From the NCBI RefSeq assembly GCF_020166495.1, contig NZ_JAINZS010000005.1:124001-188000 (forward strand): a stretch of 64,000 bases of DNA, written 5' to 3'. Made by a program: the position numbers and the translations under genes. Positions 17,756 to 26,796 of the stretch are shown piece by piece. Each line of letters opens with the position of its first letter. Positions within the stretch are counted from its first letter, which is position 1. The notes beneath the pieces are model-generated. The model was not told the origin of the DNA and did no database searches. It saw nothing but the letters and a program-made list of their open reading frames with translations. This DNA is from Robertkochia aurantiaca. GTDB lineage: Bacteria; Bacteroidota; Bacteroidia; Flavobacteriales; Flavobacteriaceae.

Positions 17756-20599
17756 ATGGCTACTTCTCAGAAAAGACGATATCACTGTTTTAAAACAGAT
17801 CTTGCAGTTATTTTGAGGATTACCGGGTTATCTCCTCTCAAAATTCTTCCCCTTCTTCTATTCCTCTTCTCTGCTTTATCCGGCTACGCCCAGACATATT
17901 ACCTGAATCAGGCTGGTGATGACACCAATGACGGACTCAGCAAGGAGACTGCCTGGCGTTCGTTGGCACGTGTAGGTGAAATGAATCTGCTCCCGGGCGA
18001 CACGCTTTTGCTTGAAGGGGGTACGCTTTTTCCCGGAAATCTGGTTTTCGATAACAATGACGGTAACGATCCTGATCAACCGGTAGTAATAGGCTCATAC
18101 GGGAATGAGGCTGCGGTTATCGACGCGGCCGATACCAATGGTATCATCTTCCAAAACACCCAGGGATTCGAACTTTCCGGCCTGAAAATCAAAGGTGCCG
18201 GAATGAATCAGAACACAGGGTCAGGTGTGGTCCTATTAAACGAGAATACCGGCAACTTCAAATTGAGCAGCTTCAAACTTTCTGATATAGAGATCACAGG
18301 ATTCGGTGTGGCAGGAATCGTGATTTATGCCCTGAGTGACACTTCAGGATTTAAAGATGTCTACATTGAGAATGCACGTGTCTATAATTGTCTGGATGCC
18401 GGTATCGGCGCTATTGGAAGCTATGACCAGAATAAGACAGGCTATGCCCATCAAAACATTTTTGTGCGCAACAGCCTGGTATATAACATTCCCGGTTACG
18501 ATAAAGAAATTCATTCGGGCAACGGGATCGTATTGTCTGATGTCGAAAATTCGGTGATCGAAAATTGCGTGGTACACGATTGCGGAATGGGTAACACCCA
18601 GTGCGGCGGGCCGGTGGGTGCCTGGTATTTCGACGCCAAAGACGTGCTCATACAATACAATGAGATATATAATATAAGTTCCGGCTCCGGTTGTGACGGA
18701 GCGGGGTTCGATCTCGACGGTGGGGTGGTAAACGGTATCATGCAATACAACTACTCACATAATAACGACGGAGCCGGATTCCTGGTAGGTCAGTTCGTCG
18801 ATTCCCGGCCCATGAAAAATATTACGGTACGCTACAATCTGAGCGTAAATGACGCACAAACCAACGGCGGGGGGATATATCTTTTTAACGGCAACCCTGA
18901 TTACCCGGTGATTGATGCCTTCATCTATAACAACACCGTTTACCTCGAAAAAAATAAGACCAACAACGAACAGGCAGTGGTCAAGATGCTGGACTGGCTT
19001 CCCGTAGGTGAGAATATTATCTTCAACAATAATTTGCTGTTTGCCGCCAATGATGCCCTAATGGTTTCAGTGCCTGAAAACTACAAGGCCGGATTTTTTG
19101 CCAACCTCTATTATTCCACACAAGAATTCCGTATTGATTACAACGGCAGGATCTATAATGACCTGAACAGTTTCAGAGAAAGCGGAAATGAAATCAATGC
19201 ACAACAACAACTGGGAATACAGGCTGATCCCCTGCTCAAAAATCCAGGGGAAGAACCCATAGCAGGAGGTGCCGCTCAATTCGGGAACCTAACGGGTTAT
19301 CAGTTTACAGCAACTTCTCCGGCCTTCAATGCAGGTATCAATCTGGATACAGATACAGGGGGACAGGATTTTTTCAAACAGGACTATATTTTTGATGGAA
19401 CCCAGGATATCGGTTTTTATGAATATCATGATACCATTCCTCCTGTCATCAAACTTATTGGTGATAATCCGATGACTCTGGAAGCAGGAAGCGAATTTAC
19501 CGACCCCGGGGCCGAAACCGATGATGGATCGCCGGTGACTGCAGACATCTCAGAGCTGGGCGATTTGCCCGGAACTTACCAGGTCATTTACAACGCTTCA
19601 GATAGCTACGGAAATCAGGCTGAACCGGTAACGAGAACCGTAATAATTGTTGATACGACTCCTCCTGTCATCACCCTGCTGGGTGATAATCCCTTCATAA
19701 TGGAGGAAGGCACTTCTTTTAACGATCCCGGAGCAATAACAGACGATGGATCGGAGGTAAATATAAATACCTCCGGTTTGCAAACAGAGCAAACCGGAGT
19801 TTACGAAATCATCTATACTGCGGTAGATGATTATGGCAATGAGGCTGAACCTGAAATACGACTGGTTGAAGTCATTCCTGAAAGCATCAAACTCTCCTGT
19901 ACTCCTTACACCGTTGATCTGTCTGACAATCAAAAAGTATTAGTGAATGTTGGGGAGGTTATCGGCAGGGATACCGACCTCAGCATTGCTACTTCGATAA
20001 CGCCTGAAAATATTGAATTCTCATGCGATCAGATAGGAGAAAACCAGGTCACTATTCATATCGAAGATTCATTTGGCCGAGCATACGAATGCGAAATGAC
20101 TTTCCGGGTGTTCGAAACCCAGGATCCAAGGGTGGAGGTCGATTCTGAAAGCACCATGAGAAAGGAGATCATACTTTTAGAAAAAGAGCATTATGTGCTT
20201 CCCGATCTGACATCAATGATCGATTATGCAGATAATTGTGATCCTGCTCCGGTTCTTATTCAAATTCCGGCTCCCGGATCGAAGCTTGAGGAGGGGGATC
20301 ATGAGATACGGTTTCAGGTAACCGATAAGAGCGGAAATAATGCTTTTGCAGGTTTTACACTCAACATCAGGGACATCGATTCAGATGAAGGAACGCTGCG
20401 TATTTATCCTAACCCGGCTACACAAACCATCAGATTCAGCCGCCCCTTCGTTAAGGCAGTCATTTTTAACACTTACGGCGAAAGAGTATTATCTGCCTAT
20501 CATCACATGATTGATATCAGCTCATTGCAGAACGGCCTGTACTTCGTACAATTCATTACCGAAGACGGTGAATATGTTAAAAGACTGATCAAGAATTGA
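17756..20599 (+). CDS. T9SS-exported right-handed parallel beta-helix protein with two DUF5011 domains
   Basis: 947 residues. The signal peptide ends near GYAQ. Residues about 45-350 form a parallel beta-helix of the pectate-lyase-like type (DDTNDGLSKETAWRSL at the start; repeated NIFVRNSLVYN and IIFNNNLLF rungs). Two DUF5011 bacterial Ig-like domains follow at about 558-630 and 632-705, each with TPPVI and GDNP(M/F). A HYR-like domain lies at about 795-870. The last 70 residues (LRIYPNPATQTI...GLYFVQFITEDG...KRLIKN) are a type A T9SS sorting domain, so it should be secreted across the outer membrane and anchored or released. The polysaccharide substrate, if any, is unknown; no PUL genes are adjacent. 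Confidence 0.88.
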   Translation: MATSQKRRYHCFKTDLAVILRITGLSPLKILPLLLFLFSALSGYAQTYYLNQAGDDTNDGLSKETAWRSLARVGEMNLLPGDTLLLEGGTLFPGNLVFDNNDGNDPDQPVVIGSYGNEAAVIDAADTNGIIFQNTQGFELSGLKIKGAGMNQNTGSGVVLLNENTGNFKLSSFKLSDIEITGFGVAGIVIYALSDTSGFKDVYIENARVYNCLDAGIGAIGSYDQNKTGYAHQNIFVRNSLVYNIPGYDKEIHSGNGIVLSDVENSVIENCVVHDCGMGNTQCGGPVGAWYFDAKDVLIQYNEIYNISSGSGCDGAGFDLDGGVVNGIMQYNYSHNNDGAGFLVGQFVDSRPMKNITVRYNLSVNDAQTNGGGIYLFNGNPDYPVIDAFIYNNTVYLEKNKTNNEQAVVKMLDWLPVGENIIFNNNLLFAANDALMVSVPENYKAGFFANLYYSTQEFRIDYNGRIYNDLNSFRESGNEINAQQQLGIQADPLLKNPGEEPIAGGAAQFGNLTGYQFTATSPAFNAGINLDTDTGGQDFFKQDYIFDGTQDIGFYEYHDTIPPVIKLIGDNPMTLEAGSEFTDPGAETDDGSPVTADISELGDLPGTYQVIYNASDSYGNQAEPVTRTVIIVDTTPPVITLLGDNPFIMEEGTSFNDPGAITDDGSEVNINTSGLQTEQTGVYEIIYTAVDDYGNEAEPEIRLVEVIPESIKLSCTPYTVDLSDNQKVLVNVGEVIGRDTDLSIATSITPENIEFSCDQIGENQVTIHIEDSFGRAYECEMTFRVFETQDPRVEVDSESTMRKEIILLEKEHYVLPDLTSMIDYADNCDPAPVLIQIPAPGSKLEEGDHEIRFQVTDKSGNNAFAGFTLNIRDIDSDEGTLRIYPNPATQTIRFSRPFVKAVIFNTYGERVLSAYHHMIDISSLQNGLYFVQFITEDGEYVKRLIKN

Positions 20600-20661
20600 C
20601 AGCTAACCTTTCACGGCCCCACGTTTACTACAGCAATCTAAACAGCAGCCATTCTCTGCTA

Positions 20662-21333
20662 TTAGTCCATGATGAGATCAACCACTTTAAGTGCCACCTT
20701 GGTCGCTGATGCCGGGTTTTGTCCGGTGACCAACCTTCCGTCTACCGATACTTTTTCCTGCATGGTAGATGCTTTATCGATATTGGCGCCGCGGTCTTTA
20801 AGACGGTCTTCCAGCAAAAAGGGAACCACATCGGTTAATCCTGCCGCTTCTTCTTCCTCGTTCGTAAAGGCGCTTACGGTTTTATCTTCAACCAGATAAC
20901 TTCCATCTGTGAGTGTTACATTCACGAGAGCAGCCGGACCATGACAAACAGCCGAAACCACTCCTCCGTTTTCGTAGATATTTGCGGCTAATGAATTCAG
21001 GTAAGGATTATCAGGGAAGTCCCACATGGTTCCATGTCCACCCGCGAAATAAATAACGTCATACTTCGATGCATCTATATCTTCAGCCTTGAAGGTATTC
21101 GCTATCTTATGCCTGAAGGTTTCATCATCCCAGTACCTTCTGTTAACTTCGTCGTTAAGATCTTTTCCATCTACCGGTGCCGCACCACCTTCTGTGCTCA
21201 CCATGTCTACCGGAAAACCATTGTTGGTAAATACGTTATACGCATGAGTTGCCTCACTCAGATAAAAACCGGTTTTTTTACCGGTATTACCTAATTCTTC
21301 GTGACTGCTTAATACCATTAATATTCTTTTCAT
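20662..21333 (-). CDS. DJ-1/PfpI family protein (type 1 glutamine amidotransferase-like)
   Basis: 223 residues of the Hsp31-like branch of the DJ-1/PfpI superfamily. The nucleophilic elbow is AVCHGPAALV (Cys about residue 134), preceded by the YFAGGHGTMWDFP block; a catalytic-triad His follows the Cys directly. Members act as glyoxalase III / deglycase-like enzymes or stress chaperones in the cytoplasm. No signal peptide. It lies convergent with the beta-helix gene (62-base gap) and divergent from the nickel permease leader. A specific substrate cannot be assigned. Confidence 0.9.
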   Translation of the reverse strand: MKRILMVLSSHEELGNTGKKTGFYLSEATHAYNVFTNNGFPVDMVSTEGGAAPVDGKDLNDEVNRRYWDDETFRHKIANTFKAEDIDASKYDVIYFAGGHGTMWDFPDNPYLNSLAANIYENGGVVSAVCHGPAALVNVTLTDGSYLVEDKTVSAFTNEEEEAAGLTDVVPFLLEDRLKDRGANIDKASTMQEKVSVDGRLVTGQNPASATKVALKVVDLIMD

Positions 21334-21472
21334 CTTTGATCTTATTTAATTAGTTGATTATCATTAATATAAGATTTTAAAAAGGGAATTCCATGTAAAT
21401 AAATCTTAAAATCTTTCCAGGCTATACTGACATTCTTAGTCACAGTTCAGTACCTTAAAAAATATTTGTAAA

Positions 21473-21516
21473 CTGATATTTATCAGCAATTTAAATGACG
21501 AAACGCAATATCTTTA
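21473..21516 (+). promoter_or_regulatory. Candidate FNR/CRP-type site with -7 box (plus strand)
   Basis: CTGATATTTATCAG at 21473-21486 has the TGAT-N4-ATCA form of FNR-superfamily sites. TATCTTTA at 21509-21516 matches the Bacteroidota -7 element TAnnTTTG at five of six fixed positions. The box starts 36 bases after the palindrome start, exactly as at both hydrogenase promoters. That spacing would place the site near -41.5, a class II activator position. Confidence 0.5.
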
Positions 21517-21520
21517 CATC

Positions 21521-21616
21521 AGCATTATAATCCAATCTGACCTTATGTAAACATTTTATGCAATTACATTTTAAATCCGGGGAAACGCCTTTGACAATAA
21601 ATCAAAGGCGTTTTTT
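21521..21616 (+). ncRNA. Candidate small RNA or attenuated leader upstream of the nickel permease
   Basis: Defined by a predicted start about five bases after the -7-like box and by the terminator at 21583-21616, giving roughly 95 nt. No open frame of note lies inside. It could be a free small RNA, or the terminated leader of the nickel permease mRNA, whose ATG is 145 bases further on. There is no direct evidence of transcription. Confidence 0.35.
21583..21616 (+). terminator. Orphan intrinsic terminator
   Basis: AAACGCCTTTGA pairs perfectly with TCAAAGGCGTTT across a seven-base loop, followed by a run of T (to 21616). The T-run is on the plus-strand side only. No plus-strand gene lies between the DJ-1 start and this hairpin. 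Confidence 0.85.
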
Positions 21617-21646
21617 CCTGGTATCATCCCGATTATCCTCCTGACA

Positions 21647-21724
21647 ATTATCAGTTATAATATGCTGATAATAAGGTAAATTAGAACGATTTTCAGTAAC
21701 GTATCGGTACTGAAATTTTTCAGT
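21647..21724. promoter_or_regulatory. Two inverted repeats upstream of the nickel permease
   Basis: ATTATCAG-N10-CTGATAAT (21647-21672, eight-base perfect arms) and ACTGAAATTTTTCAGT (21709-21724, seven of eight pairs) lie 36-114 bases before the permease ATG. Both have the form of protein-binding sites; the first reuses the CTGATAAT half found at the hydrogenase promoter. A metal-responsive regulator is possible but not shown. Confidence 0.4.
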
Positions 21725-21760
21725 GATCGGGAATTTGCCCTCTTTTAACAAGGTGACCAA

Positions 21761-22411
21761 ATGACAGAAACATTTCCTATAATCGCCGGTATCATTGCTG
21801 CCATGGCTCATGTGGTTTCAGGGCCTGACCATTTGGCGGCGGTAGCTCCCTTCGCCGTTGAATCGAAGTCCAGGGCATGGAAAATCGGGATCACCTGGGG
21901 ACTCGGCCACCTGTCGGGTATGCTTGCCATTGGATTACTCATGTCTCTCTTCAAAGATTTGCTGCCACTTACCTCGATCTCCACGCACAGTGAATTACTG
22001 GTAGGATACGTTTTGATCGGTGTCGGGATGTGGGTGATGTATAAGATGTTGGCTGAAAAATACCATCTCCGCCAACCTCATTTTCATATATTTAAACACC
22101 GGCATGATCAAAAAGGTAAAATGATGGCCTCATTTTCAATCGGGTCTTTACACGGACTGGCAGGAGTAGCGCATTTTATCATGTTTCTTCCTGTTCTCGG
22201 GTTTGAAAACCGGTTTCAGTCTGTTACCTATATCATTGGTTTCGCCATCGGAACGATTATAGCGATGACCTTATTCTCCCAGATCCTCGGTCATTTTAGC
22301 AAACGTTATGAAAATATGAGATGGGCTTCTGCAAACTCATTAAATCATTTGCGGCTGCTCACTGGATTAATTGCAGTAATAGTTGGGTGTTTTTGGATTT
22401 TTCAGAATTAG
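21761..22411 (+). CDS. Nickel/cobalt permease-like membrane protein (NicO/UreH-type)
   Basis: 216 residues with about six membrane segments. The first segment carries HVVSGPDHLAAVAPFA, the His/Asp motif used by NiCoT and UreH/HupE-like nickel permeases for metal binding. A second conserved SIGSLHGLAGVAH block lies near residue 126, and a His-rich cytoplasmic loop (HFHIFKHRHDQ) sits between. It is therefore expected to import Ni2+ across the inner membrane for the hydrogenase next to it. Its stop overlaps the stop of hypE by four bases, tail to tail. The upstream region has an orphan terminator and inverted repeats that suggest regulated expression. Confidence 0.78.
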   Translation: MTETFPIIAGIIAAMAHVVSGPDHLAAVAPFAVESKSRAWKIGITWGLGHLSGMLAIGLLMSLFKDLLPLTSISTHSELLVGYVLIGVGMWVMYKMLAEKYHLRQPHFHIFKHRHDQKGKMMASFSIGSLHGLAGVAHFIMFLPVLGFENRFQSVTYIIGFAIGTIIAMTLFSQILGHFSKRYENMRWASANSLNHLRLLTGLIAVIVGCFWIFQN

Positions 22412-23421
22412 CATATGCGCGGAAGTTGCTCCCCTATCTGAGGATAAATAAATCGTTTACCGCCCAGGTGGCTGTTTAACACCACTTTTCCTGTATGAGA
22501 TTCGGTACATTCACCTATCACCCCTGATTCCGTCTGATGAAATTCCTTACGTAACAATTCAACCACCTCCTTGGCAACAGATTCAGAGACCACCGCCATA
22601 AAAACCCCTTCATTGGCCACATACAGCGGATCGATTCCTAATAATTCACAAGCAGCCGCAACCTGCGAATCGATCGGTACGGCTTCTTCATTGATATGAA
22701 TCCCTATATTGCGATCTTCGGCCACCTCGTTCAGAACTCCTGCGAGCCCACCCCTAGTCGCATCCCGAAGCAGATGAATCTCTTCTCCGAAACGATCAAG
22801 CATGACTTCTACCATTTTATTGAGATTTTGGGTGTCACTTACAATATCAGACTCAAAGGTGAGACCTTCCCTTTGCGACATTATGGCCATGCCGTGTGCG
22901 GCGACAGGGGCATTGATCACAATGCGGTCTCCCGGCCTTACACGCTGCAATCTGATATCTGCTTTTAAATGCAGTGTACCCACCCCTGTGGTATTTATAA
23001 AGATCTTGTCACCTTTTCCCTTCTCTACCACCTTAGTGTCTCCCGTAACGATCTGTACTCCTGCCCTCTCGGCAGCTTTTCTGATGCTGCAGATGATCTT
23101 CTTCAGGTCTGCCAGTGCCAGACCTTCTTCGATTATGAACGAAAGGGAAAGGTAAGCAGGAATACCACCGCACATGGCTACGTCATTAACAGTGCCATTT
23201 ACCGAAAGCTCTCCGATATCTCCCCCTTTAAAAAAGATAGGGTCGATCACGAAACTGTCTGTACTGATCACAAGTTGTCCGTCGACAGGAACCACGGCCC
23301 CATCATGCTTCTGGTCGATATAAGGATTAGAAAAAGCAGCAAACACATATTCATCGAGCAGTTCCCGGCTGAGTACCCCTCCGCTTCCGTGGGCAATGGT
23401 GATATGATCTTTATTCTTCAT
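22408..23421 (-). CDS. hypE: Hydrogenase maturation protein HypE
   Basis: 337 residues. HypE dehydrates the carbamoyl group placed on its C-terminal Cys by HypF, producing the thiocyanate that supplies cyanide ligands to the [NiFe] iron. It starts with AHGSGGVLSRELL, has STDSFVIDP and GDTKVVEKGKGD of the PurM-like ATP-binding fold, and ends in PRIC, the required terminal cysteine. Cytoplasmic. It is the last gene of the seven-gene hydrogenase operon, three bases after hypD, and overlaps the end of the convergent nickel permease gene by four bases. Confidence 0.96.
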   Translation of the reverse strand: MKNKDHITIAHGSGGVLSRELLDEYVFAAFSNPYIDQKHDGAVVPVDGQLVISTDSFVIDPIFFKGGDIGELSVNGTVNDVAMCGGIPAYLSLSFIIEEGLALADLKKIICSIRKAAERAGVQIVTGDTKVVEKGKGDKIFINTTGVGTLHLKADIRLQRVRPGDRIVINAPVAAHGMAIMSQREGLTFESDIVSDTQNLNKMVEVMLDRFGEEIHLLRDATRGGLAGVLNEVAEDRNIGIHINEEAVPIDSQVAAACELLGIDPLYVANEGVFMAVVSESVAKEVVELLRKEFHQTESGVIGECTESHTGKVVLNSHLGGKRFIYPQIGEQLPRIC

Positions 23422-23424
23422 AGA

Positions 23425-24519
23425 TCAGGCTTGATTTGATTCACTCTTATAGTGATAATACGCTGCACAGGCTCCTTCTGAAGACACCATCGGTGCTCCG
23501 AGCGGGTTTAAAGGGGAACATTCCCGCCTGAAGTGTTCACACTCCGACGGTTTTTTTATTCCTTTCAGTATATCACCGGCAATACAGCGCGTCTCTGTCA
23601 CGACCTTTCTTTGCTGAATACCGAACTTCTTTTCCGCATTGAACCGATCGTAAGACCCCTTCATCCTGTAACCACTGCCGGGAATACTCCCGATACCACG
23701 CCACTCTCTTTCGCCTGTCTCAAATATCTGTTCTATTACAGCCTGAGCCTGCAGATTCCCTTCCTCTCTGACCACCCTGGCATATTGATTCTCAACCTCG
23801 TACCGGCCCTCTTCCAGTTGGGATACCGCCCGATAGATCCCTTCTGCCAGATCCAGGGGTTCAAAGCCTGTGATCACCACAGGCACCTTATAGCGTTGTG
23901 CGATCGGGTGATACTGATGAGTTCCCATGATAGCACAAACATGGCCTGCTCCCAGAAAAGCATCTACCATACAATGTTCATCATCGAGTATGGCTTCCAT
24001 AGCGGGAGGTACGAGAACATGCGAAACCAGTAAGGAATAATTATAAATCCCGGCCTTCTCAGCATGAAGCACCGATAATGCGTTTGCCGGAGCTGTTGTT
24101 TCAAATCCTACAGCAAAAAAAACAACCTCTTTTTCCGGATTTTCTCTGGCAATAGTAACCGCCTCCATAGGTGAATACAGAATTCTGAGATCACCCCCTG
24201 AAGATTTGGCTTCAAGCAGACTTTTCTCCGATCCCGGTACTCTTACCATATCTCCAAAGGAACAGACGATCACTCCCCCTTCCAGTAATTCGACAGCTTT
24301 ATCTATGAGAGATGTCGGTGTCACACAAACAGGGCATCCCGGTCCGTGAATCATCTGCACTGTATCGGGAAGCAGATCGATAATCCCATTCTTGACCAGT
24401 CCGTGGGTTTGTCCGCCGCAAACTTCCATAATACGCCAGGTAGAAGTAGCCTTTCCGGCGATAGCTTCCAGGTAGCTCAGGGTCGCCTCCTTGTTTCGAT
24501 ATTCAGACAAATATTTCAT
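23425..24519 (-). CDS. hypD: Hydrogenase maturation protein HypD
   Basis: 364 residues, the usual HypD length. HypD, with HypC, is the scaffold on which the Fe(CN)2CO unit is built. Conserved blocks: MEVCGGQTHG (active Cys), HGPGCPVCVTP, VGFETTAPA, and the C-terminal cysteine set CIAGD...CEHFRREC...ACAAYY that binds a [4Fe-4S] cluster. It overlaps the end of hypF by four bases (ATG inside the hypF 3' end), so translation is coupled. Cytoplasmic. Confidence 0.96.
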   Translation of the reverse strand: MKYLSEYRNKEATLSYLEAIAGKATSTWRIMEVCGGQTHGLVKNGIIDLLPDTVQMIHGPGCPVCVTPTSLIDKAVELLEGGVIVCSFGDMVRVPGSEKSLLEAKSSGGDLRILYSPMEAVTIARENPEKEVVFFAVGFETTAPANALSVLHAEKAGIYNYSLLVSHVLVPPAMEAILDDEHCMVDAFLGAGHVCAIMGTHQYHPIAQRYKVPVVITGFEPLDLAEGIYRAVSQLEEGRYEVENQYARVVREEGNLQAQAVIEQIFETGEREWRGIGSIPGSGYRMKGSYDRFNAEKKFGIQQRKVVTETRCIAGDILKGIKKPSECEHFRRECSPLNPLGAPMVSSEGACAAYYHYKSESNQA

Positions 24520-26786
24520 GAGCTCCGGAATTCAGTGCTGTTAAGGTAATAAATCACCTGCCCAAAGGCAATGTTTTCATCATTCGGGCTGACCCGTTCA
24601 TTAAAAAACAGGACGTATCGCTCCCCGGTAATTTGCCCGAGCATATCGATCAGTACCCCGTTTTGAAACACTCCTCCCCCGCAGGCTATCTCCCGAATGC
24701 CAAAATGATCGGCTACCTGGGGAATCAGCGCTGCCAGGGAATAGTGAAAGTCGGCAGCGATATCTCTAACGTCCCGGCCCTGCTTCACCTCTTCAAGCAT
24801 TCGGGCGAACATCGTTTTCACCTCTACCGTTTTCCCGTCGTACGCCGGCAAATAGCTCTTGCATTTTAAAAGATCATAATCTGCGGCCATGGCTTCCAGT
24901 TTCATAGCCGCCTCTCCCTCGTAATTGTTTTTATCACACAAGCCCAGCAGGGAAGCAGCCGCATCGAATATTCTACCCACAGAAGAGGTGCTTAACTGAT
25001 TTTTATCCCTCAGAAGAAGGTAAACCTTCCACTCTTCCTCGCTGAACTTTTTACGAAATGCTTCATCGAACCCAGGCACCCCCAGAGCCAGCAAAGAGAG
25101 CCTGGGTTCCCGGGCCATCTTATTCCTGGCAAGCCATGGAAAATAATCAAAATGCGTTATTCGTGTCATCTTGTGATCCTCCCAGCTAAAGAATTCTCCC
25201 CCCCAGATCTGGGCATCATCGCCATATCCGGTGCCATCCCAGATCACTCCCAATACCTTCTCACGATGTTCGGTAAGTTGATGCTCCCCGAGCAGGGCTG
25301 CGAAATGCGCCTTGTGATGCTGAACTTTATAAACTGGAGCCTTGTATTCGGCGGCAATGGTTATTCCCTCGAGGGTACTCGCATAAGAGGGATGTGCATC
25401 GGTAAGCACAATCTCAGGCGGCCTTTCAAAAATTCGCAGCAGATCTCTTACCGCACCGGTATACCTCTGATGCACCTCAAAATGATCAAGATTGCCGAGG
25501 TACTGAGTCAGGTACAGGAAATCATTGGGAACGTAGGCGATGGTACTTTTCAGGTGGGCTCCCATGGCCATTATTGTCTTTGAGCTATGCACCGGAACAT
25601 CGAACAGATTGGGTGCATAGCCCCTCGAACGTCTGTATAATATCATTTGTTCTTCACCCCTGGTAAAGCGTACGACACTATCATCCTGGGGGTGATAAAC
25701 CTCCAGATCATGATGAACGAATACATCTGCCACTTCTGAAAGACAGGCGGAAGCTTCTTCTTCACTGCTCAGAACCGGATACCCGTGAATGTTTCCGCTG
25801 GTAGCTACTACAGGCTGACTGAGGTATCTTGCCAAAAGGTGTAAAACCCCTGAATACGGCAGCATCACACCGATGGTCTTCATTCCCGGAGCCAGTTGCT
25901 CCAGGGCCAGGTTCCCCCTTTTATCAGGGCCATCGAGAATTACGATCGGGCTTTCACTGGAAGCCCAGGCCTGCTTATGGTTTTCAGTGACATCAAAATC
26001 CTTTTCCACTTCCTGTAAAGAGGGATAAAGCACGGCAAAGGGTTTTCTTAATCGCCTTTTACGATACCTCAGCAATTTGACCAAAGCAGGGCGGGTAGCA
26101 TCGCAGAGCAGCAGATAACCCGCTGTGTTTTTCACTGCGACGATACATCCCTCTCCGATCGATTCTGCGATGAAGGGAAATACATCGTTGTCTTCCATAG
26201 GCCTTTCTTCCCCGCGTACAACAACCTTTAAAGAGATGCCACAATCCCTGCAACTGTTGGTCTGAGAATGAAACCGACGATCTGAGACATCTTCATACTC
26301 TTCACGGCAGGTATCACACATGTCGTATTTATTCATGGTGGTATGCTCTCTTTCAAATGGAAAATCGGTAACAACCGACCAGCGAAAGCCGCAATGAACG
26401 CAACTTGTAAATGCATAATCAGCCCTGCGGTTTTCAGGATCATCGATTTCTTCCCTGCACTCATCACAAAGAGCAAAATCAGGTGTAAGCGGCAGATTAA
26501 GCGTTCCGTTCTTCCGGGAAGGAATTATACTGAAATCGGCAAAGGCTTCCTCTTTTGTTTCCTTAATAGTAAAGCGGTTAATCCTGGCGATCCTGTAGGG
26601 ATAATGCAAAATGAAACGATAAAATTCGTCTATGGTTTCTTCGGGTCCGCTTACGACCACCTCCACTCCTTTCTCATTATTGGTGACCGTACCCTTAAGG
26701 TTAAAGCGCCGAGCCTGAGCACAGATGAAAGGTCGAAACCCCACACCCTGAACCAGGCCGGTAATAGAGATCTTTTTGGTACGCAT
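24516..26786 (-). CDS. hypF: Carbamoyltransferase HypF
   Basis: 756 residues. HypF uses carbamoyl phosphate and ATP to carbamoylate HypE. Domain order: acylphosphatase (GLVQGVGFRPF, residues 10-20), two zinc fingers with paired CxxC motifs (CDEC, CVHC, CDTC, CRDC, about residues 105-185), the YrdC-like ATP domain (about 200-380), and the Kae1-like domain with HHKAHFAA and GGGVFQNGVL. It lies ten bases after the maturation protease gene and overlaps hypD by four bases. Cytoplasmic. Confidence 0.96.
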   Translation of the reverse strand: MRTKKISITGLVQGVGFRPFICAQARRFNLKGTVTNNEKGVEVVVSGPEETIDEFYRFILHYPYRIARINRFTIKETKEEAFADFSIIPSRKNGTLNLPLTPDFALCDECREEIDDPENRRADYAFTSCVHCGFRWSVVTDFPFEREHTTMNKYDMCDTCREEYEDVSDRRFHSQTNSCRDCGISLKVVVRGEERPMEDNDVFPFIAESIGEGCIVAVKNTAGYLLLCDATRPALVKLLRYRKRRLRKPFAVLYPSLQEVEKDFDVTENHKQAWASSESPIVILDGPDKRGNLALEQLAPGMKTIGVMLPYSGVLHLLARYLSQPVVATSGNIHGYPVLSSEEEASACLSEVADVFVHHDLEVYHPQDDSVVRFTRGEEQMILYRRSRGYAPNLFDVPVHSSKTIMAMGAHLKSTIAYVPNDFLYLTQYLGNLDHFEVHQRYTGAVRDLLRIFERPPEIVLTDAHPSYASTLEGITIAAEYKAPVYKVQHHKAHFAALLGEHQLTEHREKVLGVIWDGTGYGDDAQIWGGEFFSWEDHKMTRITHFDYFPWLARNKMAREPRLSLLALGVPGFDEAFRKKFSEEEWKVYLLLRDKNQLSTSSVGRIFDAAASLLGLCDKNNYEGEAAMKLEAMAADYDLLKCKSYLPAYDGKTVEVKTMFARMLEEVKQGRDVRDIAADFHYSLAALIPQVADHFGIREIACGGGVFQNGVLIDMLGQITGERYVLFFNERVSPNDENIAFGQVIYYLNSTEFRSS

Positions 26787-26796
26787 AAGCAGGTGA

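Larger units (their letters stand above)
21334..21760. other. 427-base regulatory region between the DJ-1 gene and the nickel permease
   Basis: Holds several signals listed separately: an FNR/CRP-like palindrome (21473-21486) with a -7-like box (21509-21516), a strong plus-strand terminator with no gene in front of it (21583-21616), an eight-base-arm inverted repeat (21647-21672) and a 16-base palindrome (21709-21724). I see no coding sequence in the transcript these would define. Confidence 0.6.
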
